Program-made: the position numbers and the translations under genes
Assembly (NCBI GenBank): GCA_017935045.1
Contig: JAGBIJ010000049.1
Location: 1 to 60,170, forward strand
Direction of reading: 5' to 3'
Origin: Muribaculaceae bacterium
GTDB taxonomy: Bacteria > Bacteroidota > Bacteroidia > Bacteroidales > Muribaculaceae
DNA: 60,170 nucleotides
Notes under the pieces: model-generated
The model's database searches: none
What the model was told of the DNA's origin: nothing
What the model saw: the letters and a program-made list of their open reading frames with translations, nothing else
Shown: in pieces, positions 31,764 to 41,263 of the stretch
Layout: every line of letters begins with the position of its first letter
Position numbering within the stretch: position 1 is the first letter of the stretch

Positions 31764-33217
31764 GCCTCGGCCACCTTTTTCAGCGTCAGTGCCAGATGGC
31801 GCCAGAATTTTTCTACCGTAGGAATATTGAGTTGCTCGTCGGGAGAATGGACGCCGGTCATTGTCGGACCGAACGATACCATGTCAAGCTCGGGATTGTT
31901 TTCCAGGAACAGGCCACATTCCAGTCCGGCGTGGATAGCCTTGATGGCGGGTTTCACACCGAAGAGCTCCTCGTAAGCCTCGGCGGAAATCTTCATAATC
32001 GGACTGTTCATATTAGGAGCCCAGCCCGGATATCCGTCGGAGTGAGATACTTCGGCTCCGGCGAGCAGGAAGTGAGCCTCTACCTGACCGGCGATATCGT
32101 TCTTGCGGCTCTCCACACTTGAGCGCTGCGAGGTAGTGATCTTTATCTTGTCATCGCCCTCCATCTTGACAGCGGCCAGATTGGTAGAGGTCTCCACCAG
32201 ACCGGGAATATCGCGGCTCATGGAGAAGACTCCGTGGGGCGCGCTGTAGATAGCGCGGATAAGAGCGACGGAAGTCTCCGAGTCTATGCAGAAGCCGGGA
32301 CGCTCCACATCTTCGATGGCAAACTTCATGGAAGGCTCGATACCGGCGTATTCGCGGGTAATCTCGGCGGCATACTTTTCAAGCGAGTCGGCCACGCAGT
32401 CCTTCTTGTCACAGTGGATACCGAATACGGCGTATGCCTCGCGGGGGATGGCGTTGCGCAGGTTGCCGCCGCAGAACTCGCTGACGGCTATCTCGTTCTC
32501 GCGCGAGCAGTTGAACAGGAAGCGGGCCACCAGTTTATTGGCATTGGCGCGACCCAGATGTATGTCGCCGCCGGAGTGGCCTCCGAGCAGGCCGGACACG
32601 CTGACCTTCATATAGCGGAAATGCTCGGGAGCGACCGAACGACGGTAAGTGAATACAGCTGTGGTGTCAATACCGCCGGCGCAGCCCACGAAAATCTCGC
32701 CGTCATCCTCGGAGTCGAGGTTAATCAGGATTTTGCCCTGAATCATCCCCTCGCCTAAGTTGATAGCTCCCTCAAGGCCTATCTCCTCGTTGACTGTGAA
32801 GAGACATTCGATCGGGCCATGTACCAGATCCGGATCTATCAGCGCGGCCAGACAGGCGGCCATGCCTATGCCGTTGTCAGCGCCCAGAGTAGTGCCCTTT
32901 GCCTTTACCCAGTCGCCGTCGATGTAAGTCTGAATAGGATCTTTAAGGAAATCATGTTCCACATCACTGTTCTTTTCGGCTACCATATCCATGTGAGCCT
33001 GAAGCACTACGATGGGGGCGTTCTCATGTCCCGGAGTGGCCGGCTTAGTCATTACCACATTTCCGACTTTATCAGTCTTGACGCTGATATCGTGCTTGGC
33101 TGCGAAGTTGAGCAGAAACTCGCGTATCTGCTCCTCGTGACGCGAGGGGCGGGGTACTTTGGTAATCTCATCAAAGCATTGCCAGATCAGGGCAGGTTTA
33201 AGGTCTTTAACTTCCAT
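31760..33217 (-). CDS. pepD: Aminoacyl-histidine dipeptidase, second copy
   Basis: A 485-aa M20 peptidase paralogous to the gene at 29370. It keeps all metal-site motifs: VVLQAHMDMVAEK, TTLGADNGIGMA, TVNEEIGLEGAINL and HAGLECG. It leads a three-gene minus-strand operon (pepD, muramidase, pepD) from a consensus promoter at 33296-33326. Sequence identity between the two copies is high at the N-terminus but lower in the middle, so they may differ in dipeptide preference. Confidence 0.92.
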   Translation of the reverse strand: MEVKDLKPALIWQCFDEITKVPRPSRHEEQIREFLLNFAAKHDISVKTDKVGNVVMTKPATPGHENAPIVVLQAHMDMVAEKNSDVEHDFLKDPIQTYIDGDWVKAKGTTLGADNGIGMAACLAALIDPDLVHGPIECLFTVNEEIGLEGAINLGEGMIQGKILINLDSEDDGEIFVGCAGGIDTTAVFTYRRSVAPEHFRYMKVSVSGLLGGHSGGDIHLGRANANKLVARFLFNCSRENEIAVSEFCGGNLRNAIPREAYAVFGIHCDKKDCVADSLEKYAAEITREYAGIEPSMKFAIEDVERPGFCIDSETSVALIRAIYSAPHGVFSMSRDIPGLVETSTNLAAVKMEGDDKIKITTSQRSSVESRKNDIAGQVEAHFLLAGAEVSHSDGYPGWAPNMNSPIMKISAEAYEELFGVKPAIKAIHAGLECGLFLENNPELDMVSFGPTMTGVHSPDEQLNIPTVEKFWRHLALTLKKVAEA

Positions 33218-33295
33218 GTATGAATTATCTTTATAATTATTGAGTTATTTTACATGTCAAACGAGGCGCACGAATATGTCGCCGTTTCCGAGACA

Positions 33296-33326
33296 CAAAG
33301 ATACGCATTTTTGGCCGAAGCGCAAA
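33296..33326 (-). promoter_or_regulatory. Promoter of the pepD operon
   Basis: TTTG (33326-33323) and TATCTTTG (33303-33296) on the minus strand are 19 nt apart; the leader would be about 72 nt. Confidence 0.7.
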
Positions 33327-33377
33327 AAGTTTTCGCCAAAATTTCATTCCGCACGCCGCTATCTCAGAAAATTTGCG

Positions 33378-33385
33378 TAAATTTG
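33378..33385 (+). promoter_or_regulatory. Promoter of the OmpH-like gene
   Basis: TAAATTTG fits the -7 consensus, 55 nt before the start codon. A good -33 box was not seen. Confidence 0.5.
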
Positions 33386-33439
33386 CAGCGTAAATATCTG
33401 CGGCCGGGAAGTTCCGGCCCAAAACATGAATCCAAGTCA

Positions 33440-34054
33440 ATGAAAAAAATCTGCCATACTATCTCCTGCGTGGCTCTTGCTCTGGCCGTAAGCGCCTCTT
33501 TCGCAAGCTGCGGCAAATCAGACAACAAGGACGGCGATCAGGCCAAGACTACAGTGAAGACCAAGACCAAAAAGGCCGACCCCGGCACGCTGCCCAACTA
33601 CCGGTATGTGGACTCTGATTCAATCCTGGCAAAATACAATCTGGCCAAGGATTACAACGAGGAGATGCTGCGTCTGCAGAATAATTACGAAAATACCGAG
33701 CGCCAGCGCCAGTCTGCTCTTGAAGGACTCGCACGCCAGTATCAGCAAAAGATGCAGAACAACGGCTATATGAACCAGCAGGCTTACGAGGCCGACATGA
33801 AGAATCTGCAGCAGCGTCAGCAGTCCGCACAAAACGAATTGGGACAGATGCAGATGAACATGCAGAATCAGGCTCTTGAGGCTCAGAAGACTGTCCAGGA
33901 CTCGATTCTGAACTACATCAACGAATACAACAAGTCACACAACTATGACGCTATCTTAATGAAAGCGGCCACCGTGTACATCAACCCTGACCTTGACATT
34001 ACCGATGAAATAATCGAAGGGCTGAACGAACGCTACAACAAGGTCAAAAAGTAA
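33440..34054 (+). CDS. OmpH/Skp-like lipoprotein
   Basis: A 204-aa exported protein. The start at 33440 is chosen because it is followed at once by a signal peptide with lipobox SFASC (Cys24); the frame is open further upstream but crosses the promoter. After a Lys/Thr-rich linker the protein reads YRYVDSDSILAKYNLAKDYNEE, then a long Gln-rich coiled coil (about 75-160), and ends with YDAILMKAATVYINPDLDIT. This is the Skp/OmpH pattern, a periplasmic holdase for outer-membrane proteins, here apparently lipid-anchored. It is monocistronic. Confidence 0.82.
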   Translation: MKKICHTISCVALALAVSASFASCGKSDNKDGDQAKTTVKTKTKKADPGTLPNYRYVDSDSILAKYNLAKDYNEEMLRLQNNYENTERQRQSALEGLARQYQQKMQNNGYMNQQAYEADMKNLQQRQQSAQNELGQMQMNMQNQALEAQKTVQDSILNYINEYNKSHNYDAILMKAATVYINPDLDITDEIIEGLNERYNKVKK

Positions 34055-34153
34055 TTTCCGTCACTGCCGACATCCACGGGGTTCGCCGCTACAAACAGCG
34101 GACCCCGTTTTATTGTTTAAGAGGGTGTATAAACCAAGAAGCCATTTGACACT

Positions 34154-35386
34154 ATGATTGAAGACAACATAATCAGCACCGAGGCCAACGAGCGCACCGT
34201 ACTCGTCGGCCTGATTACCCAGCGGCAAAGCGAGCAAAAGACGCTGGAGTATCTCGACGAACTGGCGTTTCTGGCCGAAACCGCCGGAGCGCAGCCGGTC
34301 AAGACTTTCCTCCAGAAACTTGACTATCCCAATCCGCGCACTTACGTAGGCAGTGGTAAACTGGAGGAAATACGCGCATACGTGGAACAGGAGGAAATCG
34401 GTATGGTAATCTTCGACGACGACCTCTCGACCAAGCAGGTTACCAATATCGAGAGGGAGCTGAAAGTCAAAATTCTGGACCGCACAAGCCTCATCCTCGA
34501 CATTTTCGCACGCCGCGCCCAGACTGCTACAGCACGCACGCAAGTGGAGCTGGCTCAGTACCAGTATCTGCTGCCCCGTCTTACACGTATGTGGACCCAC
34601 CTTGAACGCCAGCGAGGCGGCATAGGCATGCGTGGTCCGGGCGAGACGCAGATAGAGACTGACCGACGCATTATCCTCGACAAGATTTCGCGTCTCAAGG
34701 AGGAGCTGCGTCACATAGACAGGCAGAAGGCCATACAGCGCAAAAACCGAGGCAAGCTGACGCGTGTGGCGCTGGTAGGCTACACCAATGTGGGCAAATC
34801 CACAATAATGAATCTGCTGAGCAAGAGCGACGTTTTTGCTGAAAACAAGCTTTTCGCCACGCTCGACACAACGGTGCGCAAAGTTACCATCGACAATCTT
34901 CCTTTCCTGCTTACCGACACCGTAGGATTCATACGCAAGCTGCCGACCCACCTGGTCGACAGTTTCAAGTCTACGCTTGACGAGGTACGCGAGGCTGACC
35001 TGCTGCTTCACGTCGTAGACGTAAGCCATCCACAGTTTGAGGAACAGATAGAGGTGGTCAACCGTACTCTCAGCGAGGTATGCGGTGCCGGAGAGAAACC
35101 GATGATTATGGTATTCAACAAAATAGATGCCTTTACATATACACCCAAGGATGCCGATGACCTCACGCCGCGTACACGCGAGAACATACCGCTGGAAGAA
35201 TTTGAGCGTACATGGATGGCCCGTACTTCCGGCAACTGTGTGTTTATTTCGGCAAAGAAAAAAATAAATATCGAAGCGCTCAAACAGATGCTTTACGAAA
35301 AAGCCCGTGAGATTCATGCCGAACGCTTCCCTTACAACGATTTCCTTTATCAGAAATACGATGACCTCGATGATTCCGAAAACTGA
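34154..35386 (+). CDS. hflX: GTPase HflX
   Basis: A 410-aa ribosome-associated GTPase that splits stalled ribosomes. The N-terminal HflX domain (VLVGLITQRQSE..., NPRTYVGSGKLEEI, VIFDDDLSTKQVTNIE) is followed by a helical linker with GGIGMRGPGETQIETDRR and the GTPase domain: G1 GYTNVGKST, G3 DTVGF, G4 NKID. The C-terminus runs into the next gene, whose start lies inside the last codons of hflX. Confidence 0.95.
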   Translation: MIEDNIISTEANERTVLVGLITQRQSEQKTLEYLDELAFLAETAGAQPVKTFLQKLDYPNPRTYVGSGKLEEIRAYVEQEEIGMVIFDDDLSTKQVTNIERELKVKILDRTSLILDIFARRAQTATARTQVELAQYQYLLPRLTRMWTHLERQRGGIGMRGPGETQIETDRRIILDKISRLKEELRHIDRQKAIQRKNRGKLTRVALVGYTNVGKSTIMNLLSKSDVFAENKLFATLDTTVRKVTIDNLPFLLTDTVGFIRKLPTHLVDSFKSTLDEVREADLLLHVVDVSHPQFEEQIEVVNRTLSEVCGAGEKPMIMVFNKIDAFTYTPKDADDLTPRTRENIPLEEFERTWMARTSGNCVFISAKKKINIEALKQMLYEKAREIHAERFPYNDFLYQKYDDLDDSEN

Positions 35387-37130
35387 TTTTCCTCCCGTAG
35401 ATGCCGGCGGCGTGTCGCGCCTTGAGGCGCAGGGATGCAGGGCTGCCGATTGGAGCCGTGTGCGCATTTCCCCTGATACAGACCTGACACTGATACAGGG
35501 ATGCCGCTTCTATGGCGATGTAAATATCGGTACACTCCGTACTGACGATGACAATCCGCAGGGTCTGTACGATGCCGTGATACGGGATTGCAGTTTCGGC
35601 AACAATGTCTATATTTCCGGAGTGACAGGCCACTTGCGCGGTCTGACCGTAGGCGACAACGCATATATAGAGAACGCAGGTGTAATCGAAGCCGAACCGG
35701 GCGCTCAGTTTGGCGCGGGTACCGAGGTAGCTGTTCTCGACGAGACCGGGTCGCGTCCTGTGGTCATTTTTCCAGGTCTGACTGCCCAGCTCGCGGTATT
35801 GATGGCCCGACGCCCGCGCTGGGCCGAACGGCACCTGCGCCCTATGCTTGAGGAGGCTCTGACAATATCTGACAAACCTGTAATCGGCGCCGGAGCGCGT
35901 ATAACGGGCGTGCGTCTGATGCGCAACGTGCGTGTGGACCGCGGAGTCTGCGTTGACTATGCCTCGAGACTTGTGGACGGAGATATAATCAGCAATGCGC
36001 CGGGAAACGCGGCTGCATACGTAGGCGCCGATGTCGACGCCGAACACTTCATAATAGAAGACGGGCGCGTAGACTCGGGGACTCTGCTCCGTAATTGCTA
36101 TGTCGGCCAGGGAGCTTCGCTCGACAAGCGGTTTTGCGCCCACGATTCGCTATTCTTCGCCAACTGTGCCTGCGAGTGCGGCGAGGCCTGCGCCATTATT
36201 GCCGGTCCCTATACCGTCAGCATGCACAAGTCGTCGCTTCTCATAGGTGGCCAGTACTCTTTTTTCAACGCCGGCTCCGGCACCAATTCCTCTAATCACA
36301 AATACAAGCTCGGCCCCGTACACTGGGGCGTAATGGACAGAGGGGTAAAGACTTCGTCCGATTCATACATAATGTGGGGGGGACATATCGGCGCTTTCTC
36401 TCTGCTGATGGGAAGCCACAAGCAGCATCCCGACACGTCTGCGCTGCCTTTCTCATATCTGTTCGGCACACAGGAAGGCCACACCGTGGCCTGCCCGGGA
36501 CTGATGCTCTCCAGCTGCGGCCTGATGCGCGACGAGCTGAAGTGGCCCAAGCGCGACGCACGCGTCAAGGCGCGTCTGCCGCTGCATGACAACATAACGT
36601 TTGATGTATTCAATCCCCTTACCGTGCAGGCAATGATGCGGGCCGTCACTCTGCTGGCGGAGCTGAAAAACACATCTGTCAGTTCTCAGGGATACCATAT
36701 TTACCAAGGCATACGCATTACTCCCAAAGCCTGCGACAGAGCAATAAAGTATTACTGTCTCGCCATCGCAAAATATATCTGCGGACACCGGACCGCAGAG
36801 GAAACAGACGACACCTTCATAAGCGTGACCTCTCAGAATCCCGCAGACTACGAATGGCGCGATGTAGGAGGACAGCTGATGCCTCTCGATGTCATCGACA
36901 ATCTATGCCTGGCTGAGTCCCCGGCGGCTCTGAAAGAGGGCCTGGACAGGGCTTTCGCAGAGTATCGCGCTATGGAGCGCGCCTGGATAAAGGCAGCAGT
37001 TACCCCCGCTCTGCTGGAAAAACTGGGTGATCTGGACAAAGCTGCAGCCCGGCTTGATAAACTGACGACTCAGGATAGGGAGACGTATCTCGAAACCCTC
37101 GGTCGACACAATACCGGGCTTGAACTCTGA
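35370..37130 (+). CDS. DUF4954 left-handed beta-helix protein
   Basis: A 587-aa cytoplasmic protein of the Bacteroidota DUF4954 family. Hexapeptide-type repeats forming a left-handed beta helix run through much of the first 330 residues (for example VYISGVTGHLRGLTVGDNAY and VRVDRGVCVDYASRLVDGDI), including a Cys-rich stretch FFANCACECGEACAIIAG. A helical C-terminal part follows. The fold is shared with acyl- and nucleotidyltransferases; the reaction is unknown. The start is ATG 35370 or 35361, in either case overlapping hflX, so the two are translationally coupled. Confidence 0.85.
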   Translation: MIPKTDFPPVDAGGVSRLEAQGCRAADWSRVRISPDTDLTLIQGCRFYGDVNIGTLRTDDDNPQGLYDAVIRDCSFGNNVYISGVTGHLRGLTVGDNAYIENAGVIEAEPGAQFGAGTEVAVLDETGSRPVVIFPGLTAQLAVLMARRPRWAERHLRPMLEEALTISDKPVIGAGARITGVRLMRNVRVDRGVCVDYASRLVDGDIISNAPGNAAAYVGADVDAEHFIIEDGRVDSGTLLRNCYVGQGASLDKRFCAHDSLFFANCACECGEACAIIAGPYTVSMHKSSLLIGGQYSFFNAGSGTNSSNHKYKLGPVHWGVMDRGVKTSSDSYIMWGGHIGAFSLLMGSHKQHPDTSALPFSYLFGTQEGHTVACPGLMLSSCGLMRDELKWPKRDARVKARLPLHDNITFDVFNPLTVQAMMRAVTLLAELKNTSVSSQGYHIYQGIRITPKACDRAIKYYCLAIAKYICGHRTAEETDDTFISVTSQNPADYEWRDVGGQLMPLDVIDNLCLAESPAALKEGLDRAFAEYRAMERAWIKAAVTPALLEKLGDLDKAAARLDKLTTQDRETYLETLGRHNTGLEL

Positions 37131-37136
37131 TTCCTT

Positions 37137-37670
37137 TCAGCGTAAAGGTCTGTATGCTACAGCTACAGGCATACCTACCACACCCGCAGGATACCTGACG
37201 GCAAATTCACGGGCCGAAGCAGCTATGGTATCCAGATTGTCGCTGCGGCGTGCCACCACCAGATAATCTGGCGCGCCGCCGCTGCGCATTACCACGCATG
37301 GCCATCCGTCGGCCGCCAGATTTTCTGCATGCGCCTTGGCATTGGTAAGCATGCGGTATGTGCCGACCGTAAGATTATAAATCTTTGGATCGGCGCGTCG
37401 CCCCGAGTCCACAGCCTGCGGAGACCACTGCCACATCATAGGCACGGATTTCACGCGAACGCTGTCGACTGTGCCCCGTACGTAGGGAGGCAACTGCTCC
37501 TGTACCATCATTGCATATTCCTCGTCGTCGAGACCCTCGCGCGCACGCTGCTGCGCTCTCTCGTAAGCGAGCCGATAATTTTTCTCGGTGGTCTTGCAAC
37601 CACCGAGAAATATCGCTGCGAGAGCCACCGACAATATACATATTACCGATTTTCTCATCATATTAATCAA
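37137..37670 (-). CDS. SPOR-domain lipoprotein
   Basis: A 177-aa lipoprotein. The signal peptide ends in a lipobox FLGGC (Cys25). A helical charged part follows (AYERAQQRAREGLDDEEYAM), then a C-terminal domain of about 80 residues resembling SPOR (IYNLTVGTYRMLTNAKAHAE, ...YLVVARRSDNLDTIAASARE). SPOR domains bind denuded peptidoglycan at division sites. The gene overlaps the stop of the upstream amylase by 4 nt. Confidence 0.75.
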   Translation of the reverse strand: MINMMRKSVICILSVALAAIFLGGCKTTEKNYRLAYERAQQRAREGLDDEEYAMMVQEQLPPYVRGTVDSVRVKSVPMMWQWSPQAVDSGRRADPKIYNLTVGTYRMLTNAKAHAENLAADGWPCVVMRSGGAPDYLVVARRSDNLDTIAASAREFAVRYPAGVVGMPVAVAYRPLR

Positions 37671-39547
37671 TCTATGGGTTCAAGCACCATAATCTCACGA
37701 GGGCGGAATCTATATGTGCCGCTTTCATTCAATGGTACAATCTTGCGGCCGGTAAGCACGTCACGATAAGCGGCCCCTTTAGCCAGCGCCTCGGCATAGC
37801 GCGACATGTCAACATCAAGCTCATTGTCCTGACCGTTGAGTATGACTGTCACTTCGTCTCCCTCCGGAGTGAAGCGTTTGTAGAGATATATGCCGTTGGT
37901 CGGCATGAAGTGAGTCATCTTGCCTTCCGACAGAGCTTTCTTGCCCTTGCGCCACTGAAGCAATGTGCTGAGGAAATCGTATGCTTCGTTCTGCTTGTCA
38001 GTGCGTCCCGACGGGAGGAAATTGTTGACCTTATCTCCGGGGAAACCACCGGGGACATCGCGGCGCACGTTACCGTCGCCAGGCTTGCGGTCGCCGGCCA
38101 TAAGCAATTCCGTGCCATAATAAATCTGAGGAATACCGGGCAATGTGAGCAGCATGGTCACGGCCTGCTTCCATGCATTCAGATTTTCCGGTTCTTCGAG
38201 TATCACGCGTTCGGTGTCATGGTTGTCCAGGAAGCGCAGCACATTCAGCGGTTCGGGATAAATATAGTCCAGAGCTATGTGGTCATAGATTTTGTTAAGA
38301 CCATTCCAGGGATCGGTCTGCTCCTTATAGGGAGCCAGGTCACGACTGAGTATCATCAGCGGGAAGTCCATCACTACAGGCAGACGGGTGTCTCCCTCGT
38401 TTCCGGCCAGCCTGGAACCCTTCTGCCAGTAAGCCTCGCCGGCAGGCGTACCGAACCAGCACTCGCCCACTATATTGAAATCGGGATACTCGGCAAGCAC
38501 GGCATCACACCAGTCGCCCATTGCATCTTTATCGGCATACGGATAGGTGTCCATACGTATACCGTCGATTTCCGCCTCCTCTACCCACCAGATGGAATTC
38601 TGGACCAGATACTTCATCAGATGCGGATTGCGCTGATTGAGATCAGGCATCTCTTTCACAAACCAGCCGTCCACCGAGAGCTTGCGGTCATAGTCGGAGG
38701 CATACGGATCAGTAATGGTCGACAACCGGTAATTGGTCTGCCGGTAGCCGTCGGAGAAATTAAACCAGTCTGACGACGGACGCTCCCGGAACCAGATATG
38801 CTCCGAGCCACAATGATTGAAAATCATATCCATTACCGTCTTTATACCTCGGTCGTGAAGCGATGAAATAAGGCGTGCATAGTCTGCGTTAGTGCCGAAA
38901 CGCGGGTCTACCTTATAATAGTCGGTAGTCGCATAGCCATGATATGAACCGCCGGGCATATCATTCTCCAAAACGGGATTCAGCCATAAGGCCGTGACGC
39001 CGAGACTGTCGATATAATCGAGATGCTGCTCTATGCCTTTGAGATCGCCACCGTGGCGCACATTCAGATCCGAGCGGTCGGCGCCTACGGGGAAACGCAT
39101 GGATTTGACGGAATTGTTGCGCGAATCGCCGTCGGCAAAACGGTCAGGCATGACCATATACAGGACATCGCCTGCATCAAACCCGGCTGCGCCGCGGTTG
39201 GCATGACGCTGACGCAAGGTATAGTCATAATCTTTCTTTTTCTTTCCGTCCGTAAAGGTAAACCGGAGCTGGCCGGGCTTGGCCTCAGGACTGACGGTAA
39301 GATAGATGAACATATAATTGTCACTGCCGTCCAGGCGCGCCACGCTGTCTATGGAGACACCCGGATAGGGGGCGAGACGCACCTCGTCTTTCTTGATGTC
39401 TTTTCCGTACACCTGTATCTGAAGCGATGTGTCACGCATGCCAGCCCACCAATGGGGCGGATCGAACCTCTGCACGTCGACAGAGGCTTGAAGACCTGTC
39501 GACATAGCCGCCATAGCGGCCACAAAAATAAAGTTAAGCTTTTTCAT
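37667..39547 (-). CDS. GH13 alpha-amylase/neopullulanase, SusA-like
   Basis: A 626-aa exported glycoside hydrolase of family 13 with a signal peptide (KKLNFIFVAAMAAMSTGLQA). An N-terminal beta-domain of cyclomaltodextrinase type precedes the catalytic barrel. Conserved regions are visible: VTALWLNPVLEN, VMDMIFNHCG, DGIRMDTYPYAD with the nucleophile Asp, NIVGECWFG with the acid Glu, and RFLDNHDTER with the third acid. A C-terminal beta-domain follows. It should cut alpha-1,4 (and perhaps 1,6) glucans such as maltooligosaccharides in the periplasm, like SusA of Bacteroides. No SusC/D or SusR is in the window, so it stands outside a complete starch locus. Confidence 0.9.
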   Translation of the reverse strand: MKKLNFIFVAAMAAMSTGLQASVDVQRFDPPHWWAGMRDTSLQIQVYGKDIKKDEVRLAPYPGVSIDSVARLDGSDNYMFIYLTVSPEAKPGQLRFTFTDGKKKKDYDYTLRQRHANRGAAGFDAGDVLYMVMPDRFADGDSRNNSVKSMRFPVGADRSDLNVRHGGDLKGIEQHLDYIDSLGVTALWLNPVLENDMPGGSYHGYATTDYYKVDPRFGTNADYARLISSLHDRGIKTVMDMIFNHCGSEHIWFRERPSSDWFNFSDGYRQTNYRLSTITDPYASDYDRKLSVDGWFVKEMPDLNQRNPHLMKYLVQNSIWWVEEAEIDGIRMDTYPYADKDAMGDWCDAVLAEYPDFNIVGECWFGTPAGEAYWQKGSRLAGNEGDTRLPVVMDFPLMILSRDLAPYKEQTDPWNGLNKIYDHIALDYIYPEPLNVLRFLDNHDTERVILEEPENLNAWKQAVTMLLTLPGIPQIYYGTELLMAGDRKPGDGNVRRDVPGGFPGDKVNNFLPSGRTDKQNEAYDFLSTLLQWRKGKKALSEGKMTHFMPTNGIYLYKRFTPEGDEVTVILNGQDNELDVDMSRYAEALAKGAAYRDVLTGRKIVPLNESGTYRFRPREIMVLEPID

Positions 39548-39569
39548 GATAAGTAATGTTAGTCAAAAA

Positions 39570-39612
39570 AACTGCAGACCGCCTTGCGCCCGGGCGCAAG
39601 ACAGTCTGTCTG
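39570..39612 (-). terminator. Terminator of the coiled-coil lipoprotein gene
   Basis: A perfect 18-bp palindrome (CTTGCGCCC at 39583-39591 and its complement to 39600) is flanked by additional GTCT/AGAC pairing. On the minus strand a run of seven T follows. It is strong for the gene ending at 39641. Confidence 0.85.
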
Positions 39613-39640
39613 TGTTATGGATTTCTTCTGTTCCGTCTCA

Positions 39641-40516
39641 TCATCCTACCTGTATTACCAGGAAGTTGGTAGTGCCCCAGAAGCGGGCGGCATTGGTAAT
39701 GACGATGCTCTTCATTCCGTCTGCCGTAGTCTCGATGCGATAAGAGTCGGCCGGCTGACCGGTAAGAACCTTTACTTTCTTGTTATAGCAGGGTATTACC
39801 TGAAGCGAACGCTTGTCGGAAGCCTTGAAATAATTGGAATTATATTCTTTCTGCAGCACTTTCTTCTTGTGCAGGATATTGTTCTTCTCAAGCTCTTTCT
39901 TGGTGCCGATAGCATAGAACACACGGTTTGCGTCGTTCACGAGTTTCTGATTGACAGCGGCGGCGGAATCAGCCTTGGCTATAGCCACCTCTTTTGCAGC
40001 CGACTCGGTCTTGACCTGTTCCTCAGTCACGGTTACCTTTTCGTTGAGCGCTGTAATCTCCTGCTTCGCATTCTGAAGCTGGTTGGTCAGCTCAGTGATT
40101 TTAGCCTCCTTCTGGCTGATGACTGTCTTCAGGCGGGCTACCTCCTTGGCCAGCTGGCCGTTTTTATCATTGGTAGCGTTAAACTGCTGTGTCAGTTGAT
40201 CGAGACGAGCCTGCTTGGCCTGCAGCTCAGACTTGATACGGCTCAGATTGTCTATGATTTCGGCACGCTGGGCTCCGTCTTCCGAACCGCGGAGATTGTA
40301 GAGCAACCCTTCCTGCACATTGATTTCCTCAATGCCGGAATATATGTCGCTCATAAGGAATATCAGCGAATCCTTGCTGTCCTGAGCCATCTCAAGACGC
40401 TCGTTGAGAACCACGGCCTGCTGCTGGAGTGTATCCTGCGCATTGTTTTCCTTCTCCTTGCTGCACGCTGTAATCAGCAATGTGGGGAGAGCGATAGCTA
40501 ACAAAATTTTCTTCAT
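39641..40516 (-). CDS. Coiled-coil lipoprotein, unknown
   Basis: A 291-aa lipoprotein with signal peptide and lipobox LITAC (Cys18). A long coiled coil covers about residues 25-190 (ALNEKVTVTEEQVKTESAAK is typical), then a conserved globular end NRVFYAIGTKKELEKNNILH and RFWGTTNFLVIQVG. Proteins of this plan are common in Bacteroidales; the role is unknown, possibly an envelope spacer. It starts 24 nt after the rsmI stop on the same strand, so it may share its transcript, and ends at a strong terminator. Confidence 0.72.
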   Translation of the reverse strand: MKKILLAIALPTLLITACSKEKENNAQDTLQQQAVVLNERLEMAQDSKDSLIFLMSDIYSGIEEINVQEGLLYNLRGSEDGAQRAEIIDNLSRIKSELQAKQARLDQLTQQFNATNDKNGQLAKEVARLKTVISQKEAKITELTNQLQNAKQEITALNEKVTVTEEQVKTESAAKEVAIAKADSAAAVNQKLVNDANRVFYAIGTKKELEKNNILHKKKVLQKEYNSNYFKASDKRSLQVIPCYNKKVKVLTGQPADSYRIETTADGMKSIVITNAARFWGTTNFLVIQVG

Positions 40517-40540
40517 AGTAGAAAGTATGTTTGTTTTAAT

Positions 40541-41260
40541 TTATAATTCAGTGTCGGAGCCTGTACAGTCGTCCGGCCTGCGACGGTCTTCTGCTCCGGA
40601 TATGACTATAACAATCTCCCCTTTCGGATTGTTCTCGGCAAAATAAGCGGCAAGCTCTCCAAGAGTGCCTTTGTGGATAGTCTCGTGAAGTTTAGAAATC
40701 TCGCGGCATACCGCCGCACCACGGTTTTCGCCAAATGCGTCTGCCAGCTGGCGCAGGGTGCGCGGAAGGCGTTTCGGCGATTCGTATATGACGCAAGTGC
40801 GATTGTCTGCCGCAAGCAAAGCCAGACGTGTAACCCTGCCCTTCTTTGGCGGGAGAAAGCCTTCGAAGACAAATCTGTCGCACGGCAGGCCGGAAGCTAC
40901 CAGCGCCGGAACAAACGCTGTGGCGCCAGGCAGACATTCCACATCAATCCCGGCTCTGCGACACTCACGCGAAAGCATGAAACCGGGGTCGGAGATACCC
41001 GGTGTACCGGCATCGGAGACAAGAGCCACATTCATGCCACCCTCTATCTGAGCCACTATCTGACGCACCGAGTCATGCTCATTATATTTATGATGGCTGC
41101 GCATGGGCGTATGCACATCGAAATGCTTCATCAGTATTCCGCTCGTACGCGTATCTTCTGCAAGAATCAGGTCGGCTTCTTTGAGGACTCTGATCGCGCG
41201 GAACGTCATATCCTCCATATTGCCCACCGGCGTCGGCACAATATACAGCTTTCCGGCCAT
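40541..41260 (-). CDS. rsmI: 16S rRNA (cytidine1402-2'-O)-methyltransferase RsmI
   Basis: A 239-aa SAM-dependent methyltransferase of the tetrapyrrole-methylase fold that modifies C1402 in the ribosomal decoding centre. Family motifs: LYIVPTPVGNMEDMTFRA at the N-terminus, ILAEDTRTSGILMKHFDV, VALVSDAGTPGISDPGF and FVFEGFLPPKKG. The C-terminal third fits (ESPKRLPRTLRQLADAFG, GEIVIVISG). It follows a short gene by 3 nt and lies in an operon with a PBP4-type peptidase. Confidence 0.95.
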   Translation of the reverse strand: MAGKLYIVPTPVGNMEDMTFRAIRVLKEADLILAEDTRTSGILMKHFDVHTPMRSHHKYNEHDSVRQIVAQIEGGMNVALVSDAGTPGISDPGFMLSRECRRAGIDVECLPGATAFVPALVASGLPCDRFVFEGFLPPKKGRVTRLALLAADNRTCVIYESPKRLPRTLRQLADAFGENRGAAVCREISKLHETIHKGTLGELAAYFAENNPKGEIVIVISGAEDRRRPDDCTGSDTEL

Positions 41261-41263
41261 GTC

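Noticed and set aside
34061-35467. A 468-codon frame on the minus strand
   Set aside because: It is the mirror of hflX, which has all GTPase motifs in the correct frame; the antisense product has no domain character.
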